Origin: Mesorhizobium atlanticum
GTDB lineage: Bacteria > Pseudomonadota > Alphaproteobacteria > Rhizobiales > Rhizobiaceae
Length of the DNA: 64,000 nt
NCBI RefSeq assembly: GCF_003289965.1
Contig: NZ_QMBQ01000001.1
Span: 124,001 to 188,000 of the forward strand
Reading direction: 5' to 3'
The translations under genes and the position numbers were made by a program. Below the pieces are notes generated by a model. The model ran no database searches and was not told where the DNA came from. It saw nothing but the letters and a program-made list of their open reading frames with translations. This document shows, one piece after another, positions 51,344-59,486 of this stretch. How positions within the stretch are numbered: the stretch's first letter is position 1; each line of letters begins with the position of its first letter.

Positions 51344-51595
51344 ATGAGATTCGTCGCGATAGAAGACCCAGCCGGCAGTTGGGCAGTGTTCGATACGGCC
51401 AATGAGGAGCCGGCCGAATTTGCCGGCCGCGTGCTCATCGGCCTGACCTCGCATGAAGCCCAGTGGCTCGCTGCCGCGGCGAACAATGAAGCCCAGCGCC
51501 GGGAAACCGACCCAGTGGATCGCATCCGGGCCGGTAAGGCGGAATATCGACAGCTAGTCGCCCTCCAGGAAAAGCGCGAGCGGTCAAGCGATTGA
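51344..51595 (+). CDS. small hypothetical protein, tandem paralogue 2 (83 aa)
   Basis: GGAG precedes the ATG. MRFVAIEDPAGSWAVFDTANEEPAEFAGRVLIGLTSHEAQWLAAAAN (in parts) aligns with the first paralogue over the whole N-terminal two thirds; the tail is a charged helix (IRAGKAEYRQLVALQEKRER). The DNA also stays similar after the stop (GCTGCCGG), supporting a recent local duplication. Function unknown. Confidence 0.68.
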   Translation: MRFVAIEDPAGSWAVFDTANEEPAEFAGRVLIGLTSHEAQWLAAAANNEAQRRETDPVDRIRAGKAEYRQLVALQEKRERSSD

Positions 51596-51647
51596 GGCGG
51601 CGCGCTGCCGGATTGATTCAAGGCGGCGCGACCTCGGCTGCTGCCTC

Positions 51648-52235
51648 TCATTGCGCCGGCGCGTAGCGGCTCACCACCATGCCGCAGGCATAGGACTTCG
51701 AGCCGAGGAGCGTCAGCCGGGCAAATCCGCCCTGATCGAAGATGCGACGGCCGCTGCCCAGCACCGCCGGATTGATGAAGAGCTGGAACTCGTCGACCAG
51801 GCCGGCGGCGATCAGCGCCGAGGCGAAGCCGGCGCCGCCGAACACGGCGATGTCGCCGCCCTCGCCCTGCTTCAGCGTATCCACCTCGCGCGGCAGGTCG
51901 CCGCTTACGACCCGTGTCCGTTCCCAGCGCGAAACTCCAAGCTTGTCGCTCGCCACCACCTTCTCAGCCTCGACGATGCGTTGCGCGAAAGCATAGAAGC
52001 GATCCCGAGGATATTTCTTCGCCGCATTGCCCCAATGGGCAAGGTAGCCCTCCTCGGCCATCTTGCGGCTCAACAGGATGGTATCGACGGTCGCGAAGAC
52101 GGCATTGAAATCCTGCTTCAATTGTTCGTCCCAGGCGCTGTCGTCGCCCCATTCCCAAAGCTGCCAGCGACGGTCCTCATCGGAGCCGACAAAGCCGTCC
52201 ACCGACATCTGCATCTGAAGGATCAGCTTCCTCAT
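51648..52235 (-). CDS. RibD C-terminal / dihydrofolate reductase-fold protein (195 aa)
   Basis: GAGGAGA precedes the ATG at 52235. The fold signature is MRKLILQMQMSVDGFVGSDE, then AVFGGAGFASALIAAGLVDEFQLFINPAVLGSGRRIF. Family members bind NADPH and reduce pterin- or pyrimidine-like substrates, but many have no assigned role. It diverges from an HxlR regulator 96 bases away, which likely controls it. Confidence 0.88.
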   Translation of the reverse strand: MRKLILQMQMSVDGFVGSDEDRRWQLWEWGDDSAWDEQLKQDFNAVFATVDTILLSRKMAEEGYLAHWGNAAKKYPRDRFYAFAQRIVEAEKVVASDKLGVSRWERTRVVSGDLPREVDTLKQGEGGDIAVFGGAGFASALIAAGLVDEFQLFINPAVLGSGRRIFDQGGFARLTLLGSKSYACGMVVSRYAPAQ

Positions 52236-52331
52236 GTTCGTTCTCCTCGTCAATGATTTACTTTTGGAACCATTTGACGCAACGCGACAATGGTGTCAAT
52301 AGTAAATTGATTTACAAGTGGAAGCATATTA

Positions 52332-52748
52332 ATGGCGACCAAGGGACGGTCCGGCTGCCCGATCAGCCTCTCGCTCGAACTCTTGGGCGACCGCTGGACG
52401 CTGCTCATCATCCGCGACCTGGCTTTCGGCGGGAAACGGCATTTTCGCGAATTCCTGCAGTCTGACGAAGGCATCTCGTCGCGCACGCTGGCCGAGCGGC
52501 TGCAGACGCTGCAGGACGAAGGCATCCTCACCCGCAGCGACGACCCTAGCCATGGCCTGAAGGCGATCTACCGGCTGACCGAAGCCGGCATCGACCTGTT
52601 GCCGGTGCTGACTACCCTGGGGGCGTGGGGCAGCAAACACCGCAAGGCCGACGACAAGCTTGCCCGAATCGCGGACGACCTCGCGGCCGGCGGGGAACCG
52701 GCGCTCGAGCGGATGAAGGAGACGCTCAGGGCGCAACATCTGGGATAG
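52332..52748 (+). CDS. HxlR-family transcriptional regulator (138 aa)
   Basis: GCPISLSLELLGDRWTLLIIRDLAFGGKRHFREFLQS (in parts) is the HxlR signature with its N-terminal Cys, followed by the winged part ISSRTLAERLQTLQDEGILTR. These dimeric regulators often respond to reactive electrophiles through the Cys. It is divergent from the RibD-like gene; the shared region 52254-52331 is AT-rich with a TTGAC/GTCAA inverted pair. Confidence 0.92.
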   Translation: MATKGRSGCPISLSLELLGDRWTLLIIRDLAFGGKRHFREFLQSDEGISSRTLAERLQTLQDEGILTRSDDPSHGLKAIYRLTEAGIDLLPVLTTLGAWGSKHRKADDKLARIADDLAAGGEPALERMKETLRAQHLG

Positions 52749-52814
52749 CCAAGGCGGAATACCGCATTCTCCCGGCGACCTGTGCGACCGGCATCTATGC
52801 CCAAACGCCTCGGG

Positions 52815-52994
52815 TCAGCCGGCCGCCTTGCGTGGCGTCTTGAGCGCGTCAAGGCGCTCCTGCAGATGGCCGTTCAGCACGATCATCTCTTTCAGAGCTT
52901 TCACCGCATCGCCCTTGTGTTGGGCTATAAAGCTCTCGGCGACCGCCTGAAGCGCGGCTTCCTGGTGGCTGTCCAACCTTATGATGCGATCCAT
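52815..52994 (-). CDS. 59-residue protein under a LexA-type box
   Basis: This gene is shorter than common ORF limits. The ATG at 52994 has GGAGC eight bases upstream. The product MDRIIRLDSHQEAALQAVAE, with HKGDAVKALKEMIVLNGHLQERLDAL after it, is strongly helical and could be a small dimeric or regulatory protein. A GTTC-N7-GTTC SOS box lies about 33 bases before the start and overlaps a TAATAC -10 element, so DNA damage control is likely. No homologue is recognised from memory. Confidence 0.65.
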   Translation of the reverse strand: MDRIIRLDSHQEAALQAVAESFIAQHKGDAVKALKEMIVLNGHLQERLDALKTPRKAAG

Positions 52995-53026
52995 GACGGC
53001 TGCTCCAATGGCTTGTATTAGAAAGT

Positions 53027-53041
53027 GAACAAAAAGGGAAC
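53027..53041 (-). promoter_or_regulatory. LexA-type SOS box
   Basis: GAACAAAAAGGGAAC on the plus strand reads GTTC-N7-GTTC on the minus strand, the alphaproteobacterial LexA consensus. It lies upstream of the 59-residue gene; a TAATAC -10-like hexamer follows on the minus strand. The plus-strand gene starting at 53132 is about 90 bases away and could also be affected. Confidence 0.6.
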
Positions 53042-53131
53042 AAATATGTCAAGCGCGAATTGACTCGATGAGGAATGCCTTCCTATTTTGTCAGCAGGTG
53101 GGGCGGTTGCTCGATAACAGGGAGAGCCGCG

Positions 53132-53392
53132 TTGGGCAGACGGAAAGGCCGCTATGACAGATTGTTCCATTCAGACGCGGAGGCGATCATTCGCGATGCG
53201 CTGAAGCTGCGCGAGACGGTGCTCGCGACACAGCTCAACCTCACGGTAAATGGTGAAATGTACTGGCGGCTCAATGGCTTGGTTGACCGGCTGCATGAGG
53301 TGATGGGCGCGGTGGCAGGCCGGGAGCCGGATTTCCGGACCGCCCGGCTCGGGCTTTTGCCGCTGCCCGAGGATTATTGCGACCGGACATGA
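53132..53392 (+). CDS. hypothetical protein (86 aa)
   Basis: The TTG at 53132 is preferred, with AGGGAGAG six bases upstream; the ATG at 53075 would add a Cys/Trp-rich tail that looks unlike protein. GRRKGRYDRLFHSDAEAIIRDALKLRE and LNGLVDRLHEVMGAVAGREPDF suggest a helical soluble protein. It is followed after three bases by the zinc-ribbon-like gene, so the two probably form an operon. Function unknown. Confidence 0.6.
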   Translation: MGRRKGRYDRLFHSDAEAIIRDALKLRETVLATQLNLTVNGEMYWRLNGLVDRLHEVMGAVAGREPDFRTARLGLLPLPEDYCDRT

Positions 53393-53395
53393 CGG

Positions 53396-53656
53396 ATGGC
53401 CGGCCCCATGGACAGCGTCGGCCGCGCGGCCAAGGCCAACATGCTGCTCGTCGTCGAATGCCGCCATTGCTACCACGCCGGCCGCTTCAAGGCGAACGAC
53501 GTGGCCAAGGTGGTGGGCTGGAACAAGCCGCTGGAAGCCGTCCGCTTCCGCTGTAAACGCTGCGGCCGCAAGGACACGGAGGTGAAGACCCAATTCATCG
53601 ACCAAGACCATCCGCCGAAGGGCTATATCTGGGTGCTGCAGAAGGCGCGAGGATAG
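53396..53656 (+). CDS. zinc-ribbon-like small protein (86 aa)
   Basis: Two CxxC pairs, VECRHCYHAGRF (about 21-24) and FRCKRCGRKD (about 51-54), are spaced as in zinc ribbons, with KANDVAKVVGWNKPLEAVRF between them and an acidic/aromatic tail. It probably binds one zinc and could contact nucleic acid or protein. It is co-directional with and three bases after the previous small gene. Confidence 0.7.
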   Translation: MAGPMDSVGRAAKANMLLVVECRHCYHAGRFKANDVAKVVGWNKPLEAVRFRCKRCGRKDTEVKTQFIDQDHPPKGYIWVLQKARG

Positions 53657-53676
53657 AATGCGAGGCGCCCTCGCCC

Positions 53677-54381
53677 TTAAAACAACGATCCCTGCGCGGG
53701 CGGCTCGGCTGGAAACTTGATCTGCGTCGCCGGTTTTTCCACAATCACCAGCGCATCGTCCGGCGCCGGCTGCTGCAGCTTCCTCGCCTCCGGCCATGGC
53801 GCGGTCAGCCACAGTTCGGTCTGTTCATGCGTGGTCAGGATCACCGGCATTGCCTTCTCGTGTATCGGCGCGATCAGCGCGTTGGGCCTCGTGGTCAGAA
53901 AGCCGTAAAGCTCGTGATCGCCCGGACCTTCCTTCACCTTGCGCACGCCATGCCAAGTTGTCCAAAGGCCGGCGAAGAAGAACAGCGGCCGTTCTTCGTT
54001 GAGCGCGAACCAGAAGTTCTTCTGCACGCCGGTTTCCGGGTCCTTGTCGCCTGGGGTCGGTGACGGCTCGGCGAAGCTTGTCACAGGAACGACGCAGCGG
54101 TTCTCGACCCCAAGATAGGGAAGCCAGTGGGCATATTGAGGATTGCGGATGTTGGTTGTGCCGGAATCAGCGTTGCCACGCACCCGCTCGGCCGGCGTCG
54201 GCATGCCCCAGCGCAGTCTGGCGAGTTCTCGGCTGCCGTCGGCGGCATTGCGCACGACCGGCGCCGGCTGGTTGGGATAGATGTCGATCGACGGTTCCAG
54301 ATTGCCGACTATGTCACGCAACGCCCGCGTCCACTGGCGGATCGCTTCCTGGCTGGTGGTGACGTTGTAGAGATTGCACAT
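53677..54381 (-). CDS. SRAP / HMCES-like abasic-site protein (SOS response-associated peptidase)
   Basis: The ATG at 54381 gives MCNLYNVTT with the catalytic Cys2 that crosslinks to abasic sites in single-stranded DNA once Met1 is removed. Other conserved blocks: RLRWGMPTP, NIRNPQYAHWLPY, RCVVPVTSFAEPSP and TTRPNALIAPIHEKAMPVIL with the catalytic His. The longer frame upstream would hide Cys2 and is rejected. SRAP genes are often DNA-damage linked; a SOS box was not seen directly upstream. Confidence 0.93.
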   Translation of the reverse strand: MCNLYNVTTSQEAIRQWTRALRDIVGNLEPSIDIYPNQPAPVVRNAADGSRELARLRWGMPTPAERVRGNADSGTTNIRNPQYAHWLPYLGVENRCVVPVTSFAEPSPTPGDKDPETGVQKNFWFALNEERPLFFFAGLWTTWHGVRKVKEGPGDHELYGFLTTRPNALIAPIHEKAMPVILTTHEQTELWLTAPWPEARKLQQPAPDDALVIVEKPATQIKFPAEPPAQGSLF

Positions 54382-54484
54382 CGGCAGCGTTTCCCCGTCC
54401 GCCGATAGTTCCCGCATTTTCACACAAAGCGCAAACCGCACGAAGGCAAGCAGCGCCTTTCGTTGGCTAGCAGCGTCGACGATC

Positions 54485-54700
54485 TCAGCCAGCCGGTCCG
54501 CTCTGCAGCGGCCCGACCGGCTCCTCGGCCGGTGGTTCCCCGGGAAGTCCCAATCGCAGCCGCTCCTCCTCGGCGAAGCTCTCGGCCTGTTCGTGAATAT
54601 CGAACACTTGCTGCGTCAGCCTGCCACCGTCGACGACGCGCACGATCCATTGGCCATTGACGGCTTTTACACGGACGCTGTCTGGCTCGCTTGTTACCAT
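54485..54700 (-). CDS. hypothetical protein (71 aa)
   Basis: SVRVKAVNGQWIVRVVDGGRLTQQVFDIHEQAESFAEEERLRLGLPG, in parts, looks like a small beta-alpha domain followed by a Pro/Glu-rich tail. The pattern resembles a common rhizobial small protein family of unknown function. Composition supports coding. Confidence 0.55.
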   Translation of the reverse strand: MVTSEPDSVRVKAVNGQWIVRVVDGGRLTQQVFDIHEQAESFAEEERLRLGLPGEPPAEEPVGPLQSGPAG

Positions 54701-55114
54701 ATACCGCCCCTGCCCTTCGGCCCAAGTATTTGGTGCCTACTCCCAATAGGATCTAGAGCGCGCGAAGTTGCCGGAAAGCGCAGCCGGTCGCTCTTTAGTG
54801 CAAAGGCACTCGCCGGTACTTAACAGATTTTTGAAATCTGACGGATAAAAACGATTTATGGGGCCTGCGCCGCCTCATGCCTGGCGGACATAACTCGCGG
54901 GGTGGTGGGCGGCCCGGCAGCCTTGGGGGGGTGATACTGGGTTCGGCGGCCGGGCCTGACCGGAGTTTGCGAGGCCGCCGGCTACGGGAAAGGATGCGCC
55001 CGCGCCCATGCGAGGGCAAGAACGACCTAGGCCCTAGGACCAAAGCAGCAACGGGCCTGGCCGAGAGGGACCAATCACAATCAGACTGGAAAACCACCTG
55101 AAGCCGGCCGCGCG
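54701..55114. other. intergenic stretch without a recognisable gene
   Basis: About 410 bases. The left part (54830-54860) is AT-rich and may hold a promoter for the minus-strand gene at 54485; the right part is Gly/Arg-codon-like GC-rich sequence with no ribosome site. A CCTAGGCCCTAGG double palindrome lies near 55026-55042. Confidence 0.4.
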
Positions 55115-55261
55115 TCAAAAGCCGAGATAATGCCGGCCGACGAGATAGCCAAGCGCCGCGACCACCAGCGGAAACAGCGCCGGCGCCGCCCTACCGAACA
55201 GCGAGGCACTTATCTCCTTGGCTGGAGCGCTGGGTTTGGCATTGCCGAGGTTTTTGGTCAT
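55115..55261 (-). CDS. small single-span membrane protein (48 aa)
   Basis: MTKNLGNAKPSAPAKEISAS is followed by a hydrophobic helix (about 25-40, APALFPLVVAALGYLVG) and ends RHYLGF. The frame is intact from ATG 55261 to TGA at 55115. No strong ribosome site is seen, so confidence is moderate. Small single-helix proteins like this often associate with larger membrane complexes; no partner is apparent. Confidence 0.5.
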   Translation of the reverse strand: MTKNLGNAKPSAPAKEISASLFGRAAPALFPLVVAALGYLVGRHYLGF

Positions 55262-55305
55262 TGGCTCGCTACCGGTTGGGGCTAATTGCCGGCGGAGCCA
55301 TTAAA

Positions 55306-55593
55306 TTAGAAGTCGCTTATTAAGTTTCCGGCAAGCCCAACGCTACAATTCGCTGCAATTTGTTCCGATTGCTGGATGCGCTCGGCAAGCGCGAAAGCTT
55401 GGAGGCTGCGCGATTTGCCGGGGTCCTGGTCGGCATTGGCGATGATGGCGTGGAAGGCGGCGCGGGCGATGTCCTTCTTCCTGGCGTCCGGATGCTCCTT
55501 GCGCACCGCCTTGACCAGATCCTTCGGCGTCATGCTGGGGGTGACGAGGCGCATCAGCGTGTCGCCTATGGCCTGCAATTCGCTGGCATCCAT
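55306..55593 (-). CDS. conserved hypothetical protein (95 aa)
   Basis: MDASELQAIGDTLMRLVTPSMTPKDLVKAVRKEHPDARKKDIARAAFHAIIANAD (in parts) is a helical soluble domain with an SMTPKDLVKAVRKEHP loop that looks conserved; the tail is Gln/Ala-rich. The ATG at 55593 is preferred over the longer frame to 55650. Function unknown. Confidence 0.6.
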   Translation of the reverse strand: MDASELQAIGDTLMRLVTPSMTPKDLVKAVRKEHPDARKKDIARAAFHAIIANADQDPGKSRSLQAFALAERIQQSEQIAANCSVGLAGNLISDF

Positions 55594-55756
55594 AACGGTG
55601 ACTCTGTTTTGACGACGTAAGCCTAGCATAAAGGGGGGCGAGCGCGTCACTTTTGTGATACGCGCCGGTCAAAATCGGAGTGGGGCGACGGTCTCCATGA
55701 CCCAGGCCGTCGATGATCGGGATCCGAAATGGCCAAAGGCGAACTGACGGGCGGTA

Positions 55757-56194
55757 ATGCTTGGTGACCTTGCCACCTTCGGCGGACTTTTCCTGACCGC
55801 CTTCGCCGCCGCGACCATCCTGCCGCTGCAATCGGAAGCAGTGCTGGTCGGCCTGCTCCTGACCGGGACCCATTCGCCGGCCGCGCTGGTTCTGGTCGCG
55901 ACGATCGGCAACGTGCTTGGTTCGGTGGTCAACTGGCTGCTGGGCCGCGGCATCGATCGCTTTGGCGACCGCAAATGGTTTCCGGCAAAGCCTGCCGCGC
56001 TCGACCGCGCGGCGGCGCGCTATCACCGTTACGGCCGATGGAGCCTGCTGCTGAGCTGGGCTCCGGTTATCGGCGATCCGCTGACGGTGATGGCCGGCGT
56101 GCTGCGCGAGCCCCTATGGAGCTTTATCGCCATCGTCACTGTTGCCAAGGCCGGCCGGTACCTGGCCGTGGCGGCCGCAACCCTCGGCCTGTAG
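55757..56194 (+). CDS. YqaA/DedA-like membrane protein (145 aa)
   Basis: Four hydrophobic segments with the YqaA-type pattern: GLFLTAFAAATILPLQSEAVLVGLL, then VATIGNVLGSVVNWLLGRG, RYGRWSLLLSWAPVIGDPLTVMAG and the final helix IVTVAKAGRYLAV. YqaA is a short relative of DedA (SNARE-associated/VTT) membrane proteins, proposed to be lipid scramblases or membrane homeostasis factors. Confidence 0.85.
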   Translation: MLGDLATFGGLFLTAFAAATILPLQSEAVLVGLLLTGTHSPAALVLVATIGNVLGSVVNWLLGRGIDRFGDRKWFPAKPAALDRAAARYHRYGRWSLLLSWAPVIGDPLTVMAGVLREPLWSFIAIVTVAKAGRYLAVAAATLGL

Positions 56195-56279
56195 CCCAGA
56201 GCAATTTCAGGAAAAGTAGCCGGTTAGGCTCGGCGCCTTCGCCGTAGTCTTGCGTCCGTAATTGCGTAAAAACAAAGAG

Positions 56280-56822
56280 TTAGAGGATCCTCGTGGCGAA
56301 GGCATCCAGCGGTGAATTCTCGCGATAGCAAAGCCGCACCGCCAGGGCGGCCGCGACCCCGGTGGCCGCGCCTCCGGCGACGTCGCCGGCATAGTGGATG
56401 CCGATATGCAGCCGCGACCAGCAGATCAGCGCGGCCATGACGAGCAAGGCAAGCGTGCGGCGCGGCAGCGCCTGCATGGCGAAGGCGGCGACGATGGCCA
56501 TGCTGGCGGTCGCGTGATCGGACGGGAACGACCAGTCGGCGCTGGGCGCGATCAAAAGATGCGTGACGCCGGCGTCGTAGGGCCTGATCCGGTGGACGAA
56601 CAGGAGGATGGCCTGGTTGATCGCCAGCCCGAGCAGGAAGGCAAGCCCGGCGGACAGGCAGGCATGGCGCACATGGGCGCGGTCGGTCCTCGACCACCAT
56701 TGCAGGGCGACCGCGATCACCATCAGCGGCACGCCGATTTGTGAGATCGTGATCATTGTCCTATCAAGAAGCGGGCTGATGCCGGCAGCAGAGTTGATCC
56801 AGTGCGTGAGAGAAGCGTCCAT
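56280..56822 (-). CDS. PAP2-family phosphatase (undecaprenyl-diphosphatase BcrC-like)
   Basis: A 180-residue membrane protein. The PAP2 triad is present: HRIRPYDAG (motif 1, with His/Arg for the usual K..R..RP), WSFPSDHATAS (motif 2) and SRLHIGIHYAGDV (motif 3, with catalytic His and Asp). Start MDASLTHWINSAAG at 56822 fits the family; 56849 is possible. BcrC-type enzymes recycle undecaprenyl diphosphate or act on other lipid phosphates. Confidence 0.88.
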   Translation of the reverse strand: MDASLTHWINSAAGISPLLDRTMITISQIGVPLMVIAVALQWWSRTDRAHVRHACLSAGLAFLLGLAINQAILLFVHRIRPYDAGVTHLLIAPSADWSFPSDHATASMAIVAAFAMQALPRRTLALLVMAALICWSRLHIGIHYAGDVAGGAATGVAAALAVRLCYRENSPLDAFATRIL

Positions 56823-56860
56823 TCTTATCGGATTTCCCTGGTCCATCATGAGGTCGATCG

Positions 56861-57343
56861 TTGAAGCCCGCCGGCGAGCATCGCATTCACCAGCTCTTTG
56901 AGGTCAGCGTATGGCTGAAAGGTGCCCATGCCCTGATCGAGTGCGTCGGCGGCATCCTGCTTTACCTCGTCACCACGCAAACCATCGCCTCCTGGGTCAA
57001 CATGCTCACCCAGGAGGAGTTGATCGAGGATCCCAACGACTTCATAGCCAGCCATTTGTCGCGGATGGCCGCCGGGTTCTCCATCGCGAGCAAGGAATTC
57101 TATGCCTTCTACCTGCTCAGCCACGGGTTGATTAAGCTCCTGCTGGTCATCGGCCTGCTGCGCGGCAAGCTGTGGTCCTACCCTGCCTCGCTGGTCGCGC
57201 TCGGCGCCTTCATGGCTTACCAGGTCTACCGCTACTCCTACACGCATTCGCCCGGCCTGCTCGTGCTGACCGTCTTCGATGCCATCGTCATGTGGCTGAT
57301 CTGGCAGGAGTGGAAGACGGTGCGCCGCCACATCGCACCCTAG
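56861..57343 (+). CDS. DUF2127 family membrane protein (160 aa)
   Basis: The start is TTG at 56861 with TGAGGT six bases upstream. The protein has four hydrophobic segments: HALIECVGGILLYLV, YAFYLLSHGLIKLLLVIGLL, YPASLVALGAFMAYQVYRY and LLVLTVFDAIVMWLIWQEW, the DUF2127 pattern. Function is unknown. It diverges from the PAP2 gene, with starts only 38 bases apart. Confidence 0.85.
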   Translation: MKPAGEHRIHQLFEVSVWLKGAHALIECVGGILLYLVTTQTIASWVNMLTQEELIEDPNDFIASHLSRMAAGFSIASKEFYAFYLLSHGLIKLLLVIGLLRGKLWSYPASLVALGAFMAYQVYRYSYTHSPGLLVLTVFDAIVMWLIWQEWKTVRRHIAP

Positions 57344-57350
57344 ATCTACT

Positions 57351-57401
57351 GGAGCATGATCTTTCTCCGAAAACCGGTTCCCACTTTTCGGGATCATGCT
57401 C
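57351..57401. repeat. RIME-like hairpin module, copy 5
   Basis: GGAGCATGATC with TCCGAAAACCGG on the left, and CTTTTCGGGATCATGCTC on the right, form the second-module hairpin also seen at 13361 and in the longer copies. It lies between two convergent genes. Confidence 0.65.
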
Positions 57402-57408
57402 TCCGGCC

Positions 57409-57969
57409 TCACTCGACTTTGCGCCGGAACTTCGCATGGCAGCTCGCGCAGTCCTGCAGGATGAGGTGCAGGAGATGTTCCGCCGGCATGTCGGCTGGAT
57501 CGGCTTCAGCCGCGCCCGGGCGTTTGCCGAGCAGGCTGCCGCCATCCATCGGCGGGCCGGTCATCCGCATGTCGGCGGTGATCCCGGGCGGCGCGTTCTG
57601 CGCCTTGATCGCGAGCGCATCGGCGAGCCGGCCGATATGGCGGGCGAGCGCCTCGAACTCCTGCCGAGCTTGGTCGATCTCCGGCTTGGCAGCCGATGGC
57701 GCGCCCAGCGTGCCCCGCGGGAATTCGCCGGTCAGGGCCGCGACGCGGGCGCTCAGCGTGTCCGCCGCCGCCTTGAAGGCCGCCGGCTCATAGGCGCGCT
57801 TGCCGTCGAACATTTCGGCGATCGCCCTGGCGGCGGCCGCCATCTCCTTCATCGAGGCCTGGCGCGCCGCCACGATGGGATCGCCCGGCCCCGCGGCCAG
57901 CGACGGAGCAAGGATCAACGCGCCGGCGAGCGCCAGCAACGCCGCGCCCAGAATGACGCGAGACCTCAC
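57409..57969 (-). CDS. cytochrome c (c'/c-556-like, 186 aa)
   Basis: A signal peptide (about 5-26, ending APSLAAG) precedes a four-helix-bundle-like protein with one C-terminal haem site, DCASCHAKFRRK (Cys174, Cys177, His178), the usual place for cytochromes c'. The GTG start overlaps the stop of the multicopper oxidase gene (GTGA), so the two are coupled; it may accept or donate electrons for the oxidase. The distance fits a two-gene operon. Confidence 0.85.
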   Translation of the reverse strand: MRSRVILGAALLALAGALILAPSLAAGPGDPIVAARQASMKEMAAAARAIAEMFDGKRAYEPAAFKAAADTLSARVAALTGEFPRGTLGAPSAAKPEIDQARQEFEALARHIGRLADALAIKAQNAPPGITADMRMTGPPMDGGSLLGKRPGAAEADPADMPAEHLLHLILQDCASCHAKFRRKVE

Positions 57970-59486
57970 GCCCGCACGTCGACGATGCCCATCATGCCGA
58001 GCTGCTCATGCTCCAGGATATGGCAGTGATACATGCGCGCGCCCGGCCTTTCCTGGCGCGTGAGAAGCCGCACCGTCTCGCGGCGCGCCACATTGACCGT
58101 GTCCTTCCACGCCAGATAGGGCGGCTTGGCGACATTGCCGTCGCGTTCGCGCTCGACCACCTGGAACTGCGTGCCGTGGATATGGAACGGATGGTCCATG
58201 TCGGCCTGGTTGACGATTTCCCAAAGCTCGATATCGCCGGCCCGGGCGACGAAGTCGACGCGCCCCATGTCGAACGCCTTGCCGTTGATCAGGAAGTCCA
58301 TCCCCATGCTCGCGGCATTCATCGTCATGGACTCGGTGAGGACGAGGCGGCGGCTGACGGCGGGAGCCCCAAGCGGGGCGATCGGCCTCAGCCTTTCGGG
58401 CAGCGGCGGCATCGCCTCGGCCGGCGTTTCGGAAACACCGACCGTCAGCAGCGTCAGCCCGGCGTCCGTGGGCCGGCCCGGCCCCATCCAGCCGCGGTCG
58501 TAACGAAGCGTGGTGAGCGTGGCGGTACCCGGCCGGTCGAAGGCGACGACCAGTTCGACGCGCTCGGCGGGGCTGAGCAGGAGCTCGTCGGCCGCCACCG
58601 GCGCCTCCAGGAGGCCACCGTCGCTGCCGATCACGGTCATCGAGGCATTGGCGAAGGCGAGCCTGAGGAAGCGCGCATTGGTGGCGTTGTAGAGCCGCAA
58701 GCGCCGCTTCGCGCCCGCCGCCACCGCCAGCTTCGGGTTCTTCTGGCCGTTGACCAGCACATGGTCGCCGACGCGGCCGTTCATCATGTCGATCATGGTA
58801 TTGTCGGGCATGGATCCGTCGGCGGCCAGGCGAAGGTCCGTGAACATGAGCGCGGTGTCGCCATAGGCCGCCGGAACCGGATCGGCCTTGGCCTTGACGA
58901 CGAAGGCGCCGGCAAGGCCGCGATAGACCTGCTCGGCCGTCCGGCCATGCGGATGCGGGTGATACCAGTAGGAGCCGGCCGAGCCTTCGGGCAGATCGAA
59001 GGCGTAGACGCGGTCGGCGCCCGCCGCGACCGGGTCCATCGGGTTGCCGTCCTGGTCGGCGGGCACCGGCATGCCGTGCCAGTGGATGGTGCTTGGTTCG
59101 CCCTCAATCCGGTTGGCGAAGGTGATCTCGACGCGGTCGCCCTCGTAAGCCTCGATCAACGGCCCCGGGCTCGTGCCGTTATAGGCGAGGATCGGCGTGT
59201 CCTTGTCGGCGCCGAAGCGCGCCGTGGCGGGCTCGGCCGTCAGGCGCGCCTTGAACAGGCCGGGCCGACCGGCCTCGTTGGCCAGCAGCGGCAACGCGCG
59301 CAGCGCCTCGCCCTCGGGCAGCGCCGCTTGCGCCGTGGCGCCCATGTCATGGCCGGCATGACCGCCCATATCCATGTCCGGCATGGAATCCATGTTCGAC
59401 ATGTCATCCATCTTCATCTGCGCCAGCGCGCGCGGGCTCGCCAGAACCGCCGCCAGGCCTGCCGCCAGAAAACCGCGTCGATGCAT
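57966..59486 (-). CDS. multicopper oxidase (CopA/CueO type, 506 aa)
   Basis: AGGAGAAAAAA precedes the ATG. The N-terminus HRRGFLAAGLAAVLASPRALA is Tat-like (RR-x-F-L), followed by a Met/His-rich segment (MKMDDMSNMDSMPDMDMGGH), a copper-binding feature of copper-resistance oxidases. Copper sites: HWHG, HPHPHG, HPFHIHG and HCHILEHEQLGMM, covering types 1, 2 and 3. It probably oxidises Cu(I) or phenolics in the periplasm. Coupled to a cytochrome c' gene. Confidence 0.93.
   Translation of the reverse strand: MHRRGFLAAGLAAVLASPRALAQMKMDDMSNMDSMPDMDMGGHAGHDMGATAQAALPEGEALRALPLLANEAGRPGLFKARLTAEPATARFGADKDTPILAYNGTSPGPLIEAYEGDRVEITFANRIEGEPSTIHWHGMPVPADQDGNPMDPVAAGADRVYAFDLPEGSAGSYWYHPHPHGRTAEQVYRGLAGAFVVKAKADPVPAAYGDTALMFTDLRLAADGSMPDNTMIDMMNGRVGDHVLVNGQKNPKLAVAAGAKRRLRLYNATNARFLRLAFANASMTVIGSDGGLLEAPVAADELLLSPAERVELVVAFDRPGTATLTTLRYDRGWMGPGRPTDAGLTLLTVGVSETPAEAMPPLPERLRPIAPLGAPAVSRRLVLTESMTMNAASMGMDFLINGKAFDMGRVDFVARAGDIELWEIVNQADMDHPFHIHGTQFQVVERERDGNVAKPPYLAWKDTVNVARRETVRLLTRQERPGARMYHCHILEHEQLGMMGIVDVRA

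Noticed and set aside
54877..55101. 74-codon plus-strand frame
   Set aside because: Gly/Arg-rich with no ribosome site; looks like chance coding in GC-rich intergenic DNA.
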